Shown here: one piece after another, positions 44,560-55,840 of the stretch
Position numbering within the stretch: position 1 is the stretch's first letter
Layout of the letters: each line of letters begins with the position of its first letter
Assembly: GCA_949128115.1 (NCBI GenBank)
Contig: OX421961.1
Coordinates: forward strand, 82,319,277-82,383,276
Reading direction: 5' to 3'
DNA: 64,000 bases
From: Anaspis maculata
Taxonomy: Eukaryota; Arthropoda; Insecta; Coleoptera; Scraptiidae
The notes under the pieces: generated by a model
Told to the model about the DNA's origin: nothing
What the model saw: only the letters and a program-made list of their open reading frames with translations
Databases searched by the model: none
Position numbers and translations under genes: made by a program

Positions 44560-46889
44560 GAGGCAAGTCATGTTAAAGTTTGGCAACATGTGTTTTAAGG
44601 GTATTTGGACCTCGCTAAATACGAAAACCATTGTTGCCAAGCCGAATTTTGCACCGGAAGCCTGCAATGGGGGGGTAAAGGGGGGGAAGACCAAAAATCA
44701 CCATTTTCCACCATTTTTGATACCGGGACTGAGACCTGTCATCAGTGTGGAGTAAATTACATCGTATCTTGATTAACTGAGGTCTTATACTATCATCTTG
44801 ACATGATTACTGTCAAAATTTCTATAGGGGGCGACTGGTGGGGGGAATGTCGACTGTTGAGATGATTCTTCTTTTCTCTTGATTTTGAGTGAATATATAC
44901 ATGTTTGGTGTCTTTTCCTATCAAGTTTCATATTCTCAGTTCAATTATGGTGTCAAAATTGCAATAGGAGCAAGTTTGAACAAGTTTTAGATGATAAACA
45001 TGTTTTTTTGTCAATATTTTTTTACCACTTTGAACTGTGTTATTTATTGCAAATTGGCATTTTTTTCTCAAAATTCTTGCGTAGTTCGTTAGTCTGGTAT
45101 ATTTCACACAATACAGTCATGTAATTGATGTGCCTTTAACTTTTAAAATATGGAAAAAATATTTTTTTGTGAAAACTGTTTGGCGCTACTTTTCAACTTT
45201 ATTTTTTGCTATTATTTTATTGCATGATAAAAAACTGTGGTCCTCCACCCCATCATTATAAAGAAAACCTTAGCTGAGATATTCTAGAATGTACTTTTTT
45301 TCAAAAGAAGAGTTTTTCATGTCAGAACCTGATGCCCAGTGGGCAAGAGTCTTCTCAGAGAGGCTTGAGATGTTCTATTCTACCGAGAAACGGTTACCTC
45401 TTCCAAACGGCTTTGATATGCCCTATTAAGATACAGAGAGGTTACCTTATTCCAACTTTTTTGTGATGTTCTCTTGAGCTCCAAATATGTCACCACCTTT
45501 TGCATTTCTTTGAGATGTTCTATTAAGCTCCAAAGAGGTTACCTTTTTCCAACTTCTCTATGATGTTCTCTCAAGCTCCAAAGAAGGTTACCTTTTTAGA
45601 CCTTATTCAAAATGTTTTATGAAATTATAAAGCTCCAAAAGTTACCCTTGAGGTTACTTTTCTTCAACTTTTCTAAGAAGTTCTATTTCAGCTCCAAAAA
45701 AAAGTAATAATAATTTTCTTTGGTATGTTTGATTATGCTCTAAAAAAGGTTACCTATTTTGGATTTCCGTGAGATGATCTATCAAACCTCCAAGAAAAGT
45801 TACCTTTTTCGAACGTCTTGGGCAGGTGTTCTCTACCATCAACCTCTAAAAAAGAACAACTCCTCAAAATTTACGTTCATGAGATGAACCTATATTCGAA
45901 AAAGCCGCATTCCTCTAATAATACCCAGGGAAGAGGTAGAAGAGATTTTGAAATCGAATGTAATAAATGTAAATAATAAAACCTAATTGTATTATTCAAC
46001 TTAACGTTTAGGGTAATGTATCTGCCTTCGATTACACCAAGTTCTCTTCAGTTTCATTAGCGTATTTTTTTTAATTCTATAAATCATGATATTTCAATGC
46101 AAATCGAAGTTTTTTTCGACAATTCTTGCGTATTTCGTTAGTCTGGTGTATTTTACACAATACATTCACATACTAAGTGTGTTTTCACTTTTTAAAATAT
46201 GAAAAACTTGAGTTTTGATTAAACATACATCATACAGCAAAAAACAATGTTGAAAAATATGGCCAAAAAATTTCCACAAAAATTTTTTTTCTTTACATTT
46301 AAAAAAGTAGAGGCAAATCAATTGGATGCCTATATCATGGTAAATATATGAAACTAACGAACTACGCAAGAATTTTGAGAAAAAATGCCGATTTGCAGTA
46401 AAATAACACAGTTGAAAGACGTGAAAAAATATTGATAAAAAAACATGTTTTATCATGTAAAACTTGTTTAAACTCGCTTCTATCGCAATTTGAACACCAT
46501 AGTTGAATAGGGAATATAGAAATTAGTCAGAAACGATACCAAACATGTTGAAATTTACTCAAAATCGAGAGAAAAGAAGAATCATCTACACAGTCAACAT
46601 TTCCCCCACCAGTCTTCCCCCTCTAGAAATTTTGACAGTAATTATGTCAATATGGTAGTATAAGACCTCAGTGAATCAAGATATGATGTAATTCACTCCA
46701 CGTTAATGACAGGTCGCAGTCCCGACATCAAAAATGGTGAAAAATAGTGATTTTTGGTCTTCCCTCCCCTTTACCCCCCCATTGCGGGCTTCCGGTGCAA
46801 AATTCGGCTTGGCAACAATGGTTTTCGTATTCAGCGGGGTCCAAATACCCTTAAAACGTATGTTGCCAAACTTTAACATGACTTGCCTC
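44560..46889. mobile_element. 2.33-kb TA-flanked foldback with tandem repeats in the loop
   Basis: GAGGCAAGTCATGTTAAAGT and its complement ACTTTAACATGACTTGCCTC close the element between TA (44558-44559, 46890-46891). Arms of about 650-750 bp pair through GTTGCCAAGCCGAATTTTGC and CTTCCGGTGCAAAATTCGGC regions. The loop holds the tandem array below. No transposase. Confidence 0.9.
45370..45860 (+). repeat. Degenerate ~60-bp tandem array in a foldback loop
   Basis: Seven to eight units with GATGTTCTATTAAGCTCCAA, AGAGGTTACCTTTTTCCAAC and TTCT(C/A)TG-like parts. Divergence between units is high. Confidence 0.8.
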
Positions 46890-49329
46890 TAGCATTGCTT
46901 TTTATCCGAAAAGATCCTAGACTATAATAAAACAATAACGATACTTCTAAGGTGCGTACAGACCTGAGCACTTTTTCGCGGACGAACAGTGCTCGCGGAC
47001 ACGTGCGTGCGTGTGGACGGGACACACGCACGCATGATGTTCGCGGACGCACAGTTTCAACGCACAGAGCCCGTTCTGAGGCAAGGATTCGTGTTCGCGA
47101 CGCACAATGCCGTCCGCACATGAAAAACGCTCAAAATTCATGATGGACTAGGAAACCCAAAACACACTCATTCGATAGGTATTGAAAATGGGCTTGTACC
47201 ATCTTCTTATCTTTCACTCACCTTACGGATTTCTGTTGGAATTACCGTTTTTAGGTTCTTCTAGAAAATATCACGAAATCCCGTGAATTTGAACTAAACT
47301 CGTCGAATCTCAAGAACTAAAAGCAATATCAGAAAAATTTCTTCGCTGGCGCTTAGAGCCAAGTTCTGCGGTGCTCACGTTGAGCATATTTTCAGGTTCA
47401 CGTTAATAGGTTGCCCCACAAAAATTGAAAATCAAAGAATTGCACAGCCAAAAAATGAAAAAGACGCGAAATCTTCGACCAGCGATGGACTACGTTAAAT
47501 TTTCAAAATAGAAGGGTATATATGCGACGTTATATTTGAAGAAGACATTGAAAAAGTTTTATCCTCAAAGAAAATGCCAATTTGGTGTGTCCTCTGGAAG
47601 GTACTGATTTTCAAAGGTAGATCTCGGATGCGTAATTTTAGGTTTTGAAATATTCCTTGTTTCTTGGATCAATATTCAAAGTAGTTTACACCTAAAGATG
47701 CCAACACGTTTTCTGAAGAATAGAACGAATGGTGGAATAAGTGAGCAGTGATTCTCTGATCCAAAGATGGCTGGTGGCGTATGTCTTCATGTTAAATAAA
47801 TCTTCAATAAAGAATTAATCCTTCCGCCAAAGTTAGAATGATGAGCAATTTTTTTCCAATTCCCAAAGTGTTATTGCCTACAGAGTTGAAACGTCCATTG
47901 TCCCTCAGGCTCTTTTGTATTTTCTTGTGTCATTATTAGTGTTATCAATATTTTGTGCTTTTGCGTTCCATTTTGCTTTCCTAAATTTCTTTCAAATACA
48001 TATTTATGCAGTGGAGACATAATTATTGGAACTTGACTGCTGAATCATTATCATAAGTATCAAGACTGACTCTTTGTCAAATGGATTTGGCAGAGTCCTG
48101 AAAAATTTCAACACTAAAATTGAACCAAAAGGTCATCGATGGTATTTCATTGTACAAGCTAAGCGCCACAAATTTCCGGTCAAGCACAAATTTTGGTCAT
48201 TACTCGTTACTGAAACGATTTTGATCTGCTTGAATTGCCTCTGTGCAGTCTTAGACAATGTGGTGTATTTGAATTTTAGAACAAATGAGGTTACGTGAAA
48301 TTGTTTCGGAATAGGACAATGCAACTTTTAATCAAAAACGCCATGCGATACAGGCCCTACTAAGGATGGTTTGCAAATATTAGGCCTCATACATCACATA
48401 GCTTCGATAGATTATATTATTATATAGAAAAAAGCTTCTTAAGTACAACAATTAAGTGAAAAGTCTTCATTCAGTGCCGCAAATGAGTACTGACGCTGTT
48501 ATCAAATTGTTCACGAAGAAATGGGCGGCTCTGCACCAGATCAAGCAAATAATGTTATTGGATATTATTGTGTCAGTCCTTCTCTCAGGTATTATGTTGT
48601 GAAGGAAGGTGGAGGATTAAGGCTCTTTCGCGAGGAACACTGAACATGAGTCCCATGAAAATACGCAAGAGGCAAAAAAAAGATTATTGCCATAATTTTT
48701 GAGTCTGTGAGAGAATCTTTGATATGTAAACTTTGAAGGGAACTGGGGCATAAGTTAATCTCACATCATACAACTTAACTTAAACGACCTAGAAAACTTA
48801 TTCCAGTTGAGGAATCATGAGTTTTCTTGGATTTTAATTTTTAGGCATTTGGAAGTCGCGATTTCGAGGCATTTTCCAAAGTTTCAAACCCATATATCTC
48901 GGAAATGAAGCCTCTAATCAACATTTTACAAACGTTACTTTTTCTTCTAAATTAAACAAGGAATTCAAAAAAAGTATAATTTCTCAAAAATATTCAGTGG
49001 CGTAGAAAATGGGGTGGGAGAAGTTGAACAATTCCTCCGTATCTACGCCACTGGACAATTTTGACAAAAGTTATCTACGTCAAGTGCTGAATATCTATTC
49101 CGTGAGCATTTGTATCAAATTTGGTTAAAATCGCTCGAATGACTTGAGAGTTATTGTAAAAAAATATTTTTAAAACAGAACTTTGAAGGGCTCTATCTTC
49201 CTTAGGACGCGTTTTGGAGCAAAATTAAATTATGCATGTCGACCTAGTTTTCGACGGACCATCGAATGGTGAGTTATTGCTACTATAACCTGGACCGCCC
49301 TGTATAGCGTCGTGTAGGTAATCGAGAAT

Positions 49330-49500
49330 ATTCCAGATTTACTCAGAAAAGCCGCCAAGGTTCTCGTCGCTCCCAATGTCGTTGCTGTGTTCTCCAGCAT
49401 TAAGCGGCAATCCATTCGCAATAGCCCTGGAAAAGTCGATCGGCTTCGCAAATATTCTGGCAAGTTTCAGATGCACGGCTGCTCCGCCATTTATAATTGT
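49330..49500 (+). other. Coding-like stretch inside the 3.87-kb element
   Basis: One plus-strand frame reads NIPDLLRKAAKVLVAPNVV, then AVFSSIKRQSIRNSPGK and RKYSGKFQMHGCSAIYN, followed at once by GTAGGTAGG, a good donor sequence; a TTTTTTTTTCTACAG acceptor-like site follows at about 49700. Composition is more balanced than around it. I do not recognise a family. Captured exon, decayed transposase part, or chance. Confidence 0.3.
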
Positions 49501-49779
49501 GTAGGTAGGTACGTGTCTTATTCGCGCGTCGTGGTCTCCAACAAGTTTCGTATCAATATTAACATTGTTGTCATGTCCGCTTGTCTTCGGATGATCTTCA
49601 ACTACCTACTTTTGAATGACATTTCCTATTTCCATAACCATAATATCGATTCATGGCCGTTTGGGAAGAGGTGATCAAAGACCTTATCTTTTTTTTTCTA
49701 CAGACCCGTTGGTTGGCGTCTTTGGGTTGTCGAAATAATGGCCAATGACTTATTATTGGCCTATTAGGAGGTCAGAAAA

Positions 49780-50350
49780 TATTGTTTCTCAAGGTACTTA
49801 TTCTTCAGATGGTCTAGGAGGATACAAAATACCGTTTCTGATGTTCTTCTTCAGATGGTCTTTCAATCATTTGAAATTTTCGGGAACATAATTTTCTGAG
49901 CCATTGGGTGTTCTTGACAAGTTTAATCACTCGCTGATAACTAACTTGCAAGTCCATTTCATGGCTCCTCAACCGCAGTGCGTTCCACCGCCATCATATG
50001 GTTTACTGGAGATGTTCAAAATTAGATTTTCAGGGCCGTTGGTGTCTTCCGATGCTCAGTCATTCTACCTCCAATAGCCTTCTTCAGATGGTCATTCTCT
50101 CCATTGACAACTTTTCCATTCTCTCCAGGATCGCTAGTTTTTTGGACGGCACTCGTGTAATATTTCCAAGTAAGGTACATACGCGTCGAACACCCAATTT
50201 TAAGTTCTGCCTGTCCCATTTCTTCGGTCTTCCGCAGATGGCTTTTTTATGGTAACTTTTTCTTCTTCACAGCCGTTGGCTTTTCCGAAACGTTCAATTA
50301 TTGGTGAAACCACTCTGGTTCTTCTGCTTTTCTTTGTTACATACACTGAC
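49780..50350 (-). other. Repeated coding-like segments, minus strand
   Basis: Three or four loosely repeated segments share CTTCTTCAGATGG (49808, 49849, 50080, and CTTCCGCAGATGG at 50228) and a CCGTTGG(T/C)..TCTTCCGA phrase. On the minus strand these read NDHLKKAIGG, IERPSEEEH and TEHRKTPTA in non-contiguous frames. Looks like a diverged internal repeat of a once-coding sequence; function unknown. Confidence 0.3.
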
Positions 50351-50825
50351 TCGTTGAAAATCTGAATGACGCCAAGTATCAAGTATCACTCCACATGACC
50401 TTAGCTCTGCCTTCTCTTATTTTGTAAGCTTCATTTTTTTCTCTTCAGTAAGGTTTTGAACTTTTTAAGAAAATTATCATGCGCTCAATATATCAAGAAA
50501 AGCCTCGCACTGAACCTATTGGGCATCTTCATTTAGGCAACGGAATCAATATCAAGACCCATTAATAACACCAGACCTCTCACAGTTGAGTTGAATCGAA
50601 ATAATTACTGAAATTCGGCATCAATTTTTGCACGCACATAACAGCGTTCGCACGCACACAAAATGTGTTTGTTGTTTCCACTCCACGGAATGTCCACCGC
50701 GAACAGTGTTCGTGCGCGTTGAAATTCCGTATTTACACGTCCAGATCTGAGCATTTGTGCGCGCACGAACACTGTTCGCACGGACGTTCGTCCGCGAAAA
50801 AGTGCTCAGGTCTGTACGCACCTTA

Positions 50826-51175
50826 TCTGTATGTATGTGTGTAGGTACCTACGTGTTTTATGTGTACTTTTTGTAATAATGTACCAAAATGATTTATTGC
50901 TGCGAAGACCTTTTTTTGGGCGGAGCTTCCTATTAGACACACCGCAAGGTGGAGCGATGGACTGGTTGTGTTTTGTGGAGGGCTAGAAAAAACATTTTTG
51001 AAAGGAAAATTATAGGCATGTAGGTATCTACTAAATAAATCAATTGCTGAATTCTTTTGAAACAACGAAAATACTGAACAACTGAAACTTTTCAGCACTC
51101 TACTACACCCTCATATTACGCACCTTCAAGGTGGTCCAACACTTTTGAATCACCCTGTCCATAATAGTTATTTAT
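50826..51175. other. No gene recognised
   Basis: Ends in CACTTTTGAATCACCCTG (51139-51160), matching the right terminus of the 19.4-23.9 kb foldback. It is probably a solo end. Confidence 0.45.
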
Positions 51176-51177
51176 AG

Positions 51178-51440
51178 GGGAGGCGTAGTGTAGTGGTACC
51201 TACATCGCGCTTGGCTTCGATCATTGAAGTCCAGCCATATACAGCGCGGCCCGTCTTTGGATGGGTGACCGCTGCAACATGGCTCTGTGATGGAGCCTAT
51301 ACTAGGAGGCGGGACACCGGCGCTAAATCCCCCCTCGGCAAGGTTCAGGGCAAATCTTTCGAGTACCTACTTCGGCATTCGAAAGCTTTCTCTGGAATAG
51401 TGATAGGTATTGCTATTCACTTGTTGTTCGGAATTCACTT
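51178..51440 (+). mobile_element. SINE-like element with tRNA/5S-like promoter sequence
   Basis: GGCGTAGTGTAGTGGT is tRNA A-box-like. TTCGATCATTGAAGTCCAGC and TTTGGATGGGTGACCGCTGC (51256-51275) resemble the 5S rRNA region around its internal promoter, where TTGGATGGGTGACCGC is highly conserved. The 5' third of a 5S gene is not recognisable and the spacing differs, so it is not a 5S gene. End point and target duplication are not clear. Confidence 0.5.
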
Positions 51441-54400
51441 TTAACTGCACGGTCCCTTTTTTAGTATGAATAGGCAGAGAAGCAAGCCGAAAACCTTTAA
51501 TTGGTTGCATTGGCTAACAATTTAATTTTAATTAGCTGTTTTGGAAGTGACTTTTATTTTAACATGAATATCATACAATGTTTTCAAATTAAAACAGTAA
51601 CCGTATATACGGCTAAATAGGCTGACTAATCTCACCCTTACTCTAATCACGTACTATACTTACTTAACCACTATGAGATTCCTTATCCATCAGCTCTTGG
51701 TAAGTACTGCACGAGCAGCAATTATTCCCTTCTCAGGTATCCACAAAGTTAAAAACTAGAAACATTGTGTTCTCTGAGTTATTAGTTAATTACCTACCTT
51801 GGTTTAAAAATAAATGCAGTTTGTCTTTCTGTACACCTTGATTTTTGAGTTCTAAAACTATTTTTAGCCAGCATGTCTCTGTATCTGAAAATCTTAATTG
51901 TATACATCTGTTTCTGTTTACATTTAAATGACACAAGATAAGCTCAACACAACCCTGTCTAAATAAGTAAATACCCACAAACAAACAGCGAAACGTGATC
52001 CTTGATATCGAAGTTTCACCTTCATTGTCCTTCATCAAGGAGTTAAACAGGAACCCGTCCTTTAAGCCGAGAAATTTAATATTATGTATAGAACTTCTGA
52101 CGGAAGCAAAATACAAGGTTTGACCTAAAAATGGAAATTCCTAATCAAAATTCAGAAAAAGCTATGTGAACGTTCCCTTACGCACACGGCATCATAACAA
52201 GTCCCAATCTAAATATGAATGAAATAAGGATGCACGCGGCGCAGGATGAAAAGTTCCAACAAGGTTGCGAAAGGGGGGGTGGCAAGGACCTTAGTAAAGA
52301 TCGATTTAATTTGATATAGCCAGAGCATGATGGTGTTTATTGAATTTCAGTCGAAAAAAAAAAATTACACCCAACTAAAGGTGTAGTTATACCTATGTAT
52401 ACCATACCTAATATTTGTATTTCATAAGTTTCGTATAATACACCCTTAAATTCTTGGAAACCTCTTCAAGAGAAAATCTTGGGAGTGTTACCTGCCCAAT
52501 GTCTTGAGTAGGTATCAATATCAGTCTTTCAAGTTTGAAACCTCTTGTATAAAATAATTACTATTATTACCTATTGCATTGGGAGCCGGAAGGTACGTGC
52601 ATGATGAAAGCTTCTCATTACTGATGGGAGTCTTTCAGATTTTCTGTTCTTACGTAGGTACCTAAGCGTGTCAGAAATTGAAACTCAACAGTATGAGAAG
52701 GAATAACGTTCCCTAGCCAAAACAAAACTCAAAGAACGAGCCAACAAGGTGCGATCAACAAACCTCGTAAGGGCACATTTCAAAAGATTCAGGTGCAGCT
52801 TTCTGCATTTTTGATAGAGAAGTTTTGCGATGCGTACCTTGAAAATTTTAATTTGACGAAAAGCAAAAATTAGGCGATCTGGGTCTCCAGTCCCCCCCCC
52901 CCCCCTTAGTTTTTTTTTGTCTGCGAATTTTGCCCGAGGGCTTCCGCCACCCAGGTCCCCCGCAGGTAATCTGTGCATCTTTGAAGGCGCTGGATTTCCA
53001 TCTTGCCTCACTTATTTTTTATCCTCAAATGGCCCTGCACTTAATATAATACAGTGTCCAAATAGATTATGAATAGATAAAGGTATACCTAATATTCAGC
53101 TTAGGTATTACCAACTCAACAAAATTTCGCGACGTATATCTTACCTTTATATAATCAATCACAAGATGATTCTATTGAACACAAGTAATTACTTTAGCTT
53201 TACTTTTTTATTATCAATTTTCCCGTGTGTCATTTCCCTCACGGTATCAAACAATAGATACATGAAAATTGTCTCGAAGCTCGCTAAAGTTTTATATCCG
53301 GCCAAATTCTATGAAAAATCAGAATACATTCGTCACTCCCAATGACAAAAGGATTTTTTTCACATATACCTAGGTATAGGTATATGTATTATATGTATAT
53401 ATGTATCCCTATTATAACAACAACCTTGCAAAGTATAATAATGGTATCTTGAGCTCTTTTTCAGCTTTGATGTTTGTGAAGAATTCAAGTATCTCCTACT
53501 TACATTCAAGCTGCTCTATAGCGTTCATATATTAAATCGGATATTTCGATCCTCAAACGCAAATTTGTTATTTCACGACTTCTTACACATATTCGATAGG
53601 AAAAATGAAATCGATGTAGATAGTGTCAGAAATTTCCCAAATATACGAATATTTATTGCTATGATCAGACCAGTATATAGGGCCTATATTCTCCAGGGGG
53701 CTAAAACACACATCCCTAAACCGGAAACCATTTATTCGAAATGTTATCTTGGTGTCCCCTGGTGTTCCCGCACATTTACACTTACTTTATAGAAAAGCTA
53801 CACAAGAAACTGCGTGCTTGTTTTCGTTCGTTTCCTCATCCTGTTTTCAATTTATCATTCAAAGTAAATTTTTACAAAGCAACAAAAAATTATCTACCGT
53901 TTCTGTCGACCTCAATCAATCTTTCCGTACGTCAGCATGAGCCTGTAAAATTGTATTTCAATATGTTTCAACGCCGTTTTCCCCGTGAAATCTTTTGGTT
54001 CGAACTTCACAAACACTCCTGAAAGGTAGACAATGTGAAAATAAATTTATTAGGGTTCAACTCTTGACACTACATGAGATTTCTCAGTCATATGATCCCC
54101 GTTCCTGTAGTTGAAAACCACGAAAAATAATTTTTCTATTTTGCGTTCATAAGAAAGTCATTACAATACGCAAATGACGTCATTCGCGTATCGTAAGAGG
54201 TTCCATTTCAATACGCACTTTTTTAATCCCAAATGTTTGCAATATCAGCGGGCATGACATCGACATGAGAGCACTCACGGACAGAAAAGACGGCTTTTAG
54301 GTGACATCACTTCGCAGAAGGGGTTTATTTCAGAAAAATCCTGCTCATTTCTGATGATAAACTGTGCTTTCACCATCAAGAGCGATTCCCCAAAATTTTG

Positions 54401-54490
54401 TTAGCAGAGGCACATATTTTACCGAGTATTTTACGTTTTTTTCATTACAAAAAGCATAGAATAGTTGCAAAATAGAAAAAATTGCATACA
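51441..54490. other. No gene recognised
   Basis: Includes a TACCTATGTATACC-type run, a C14 run at about 52892-52905 and several short open frames (52685-53011 minus, 53565-54022 plus) without recognisable domains. I saw no inverted element. Confidence 0.4.
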
Positions 54491-54493
54491 ACA

Positions 54494-54620
54494 CACGTTT
54501 TATAAGACCTATTGTCACACCACACTCGTCAATTGAATCACTACTCGTCGCTTCGCTCCTCGTGCTCCAAAAGAACGCGTGTGACAATACGATGTCTTAT
54601 AAAACTTGTATTATAATATA
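54494..54620. mobile_element. Short palindrome, TTTTATAAGAC family
   Basis: CACGTTTTATAAGACCTATTG...GTGTGACAATACGATGTCTTATAAAAC pairs internally; followed by ATAATATACTATTTTA. Same inner words (TGTGACAATAC, TGTCTTAT) as at 63120-63232. Confidence 0.65.
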
Positions 54621-54774
54621 CTATTTTAGTTTGCGGTGATGTAGGTACCCATAGGGGAAACTCAGGAAAGCTGATCCAATGAGAGACTTGATATATCCCG
54701 TTCAGGTGCCATCAGCTGTAGCCGTAAACCGTTGGGGGTTTATTTTTGCTCCAAAAATTCATTCTACTGAAAGA

Positions 54775-55659
54775 AACAAGTGAATATAGCCTCACGTGCG
54801 TGAGTCGCAATAGCGCATTTTTTTAGTGCAGATCTGTCATTGAAAGAAATGAAGTCCAGCGTCCAAGAATGTTCATACGAGACAAGAGTAAGTTTCACGT
54901 TTCATGACAATCGGTCCACTAATCTAATAAGAAATTTTAATGTGGCGTCGAAGATGGCCCGCCGCCAATTATGAAATTCAGCTTGAAAATAAGAATGATT
55001 ATACGAGACAAGAGTGAGTTCCAAGTTTCATGAAAATCGTTCCGCTAATGAGAAATTTCAATATGGCGGCGGAATCATGGAATTTACCTTGAAAATAAAA
55101 ATGTTCATACGAAACTTCGAGACTAGAGTAAGTTCGAAGTTTCATGGCAAATCGTTCCACTAATAAGAGATTTCAATATGGCGGTTAAGATGGCGGTGGG
55201 ATCATGAAATTTAGCTTGAAAATGAGCATGCTCATACATGACGAGGGTGAATTCAAAGTTGCATGAAAATCGTTCCACTAATAAGAAATCTCAATATGGC
55301 GGCCAAAATGGCGGCGGAATTATTAAATTCAGCTTTAAAATAAAAATGGTCATACGGACAAGGGTGAGTTCAAAGTTTCATGAAAATCGTTCCACTAATA
55401 AGAAATTTCAATATGGCGGCCAAGATGGCGGCGCAATCTTGCCTAAGCTATCCAAGTTGGATAGCTTAGGTCCTCAAGGGATTTCGCCGCCATCTTATCC
55501 AACGGAAAAAACTTCCGACTTCATACCCCAAGGAGTAGTTCAACTTCAACTTCTTAGAAGAAGTCCAAAGGAAATCTTTGTTTTTTGATAATAATAATAA
55601 TAATGGTAACTATGTATAGATGAAAAAAATAAGAGGACTGGACTGCCTGTCTTACAGAC

Positions 55660-55696
<37 letters not shown>

Positions 55697-55705
55697 AACC
55701 GGCCA
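54775..55705 (+). repeat. GGCGGC-family element, six tandem units
   Basis: Leader GAAACAAGTGAATATAGCC, then six ~110-bp units to 55440 with CAATATGGCGGC(C)AA(G/A)ATGGCGG and CATGAAAATCGTTCCACTAA. A GGATAGCTTAGGTCC hairpin at 55446-55475 and (GACA)n at 55672-55696 follow. Confidence 0.8.
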
Positions 55706-55840
55706 TAAAAGCTTCATTTTCTTACAAAAATGCTCTGAAAAGTGAACGAGATATACACTGTTGGTTGTTGGTAGGTGCTTAATTCTCATACTTATAAGTA
55801 AATATGATCGGCTTTTTCCATAAACATATTTAATTAAAGT

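Larger units (their letters stand above)
46950..50823. mobile_element. 3.87-kb TA-flanked element with GC-rich ends
   Basis: AGGTGCGTACAGACCTGAGC and its complement at 50804-50823, continuing through ACTTTTTCGCGGACGAACAGTG-like pairing, between TA (46948-46949, 50824-50825). Subterminal regions of about 180 bp are GC-rich with CGCACGCA / TGCGTGCG words. It is the longest element here, and its interior is not an inverted repeat, so it may carry foreign sequence (see 49330-49500 and 49780-50350). Confidence 0.85.

Noticed and set aside
51240..51290. A 5S rRNA gene
   Set aside because: Only the region around box C matches; the 5' part and spacing are wrong.
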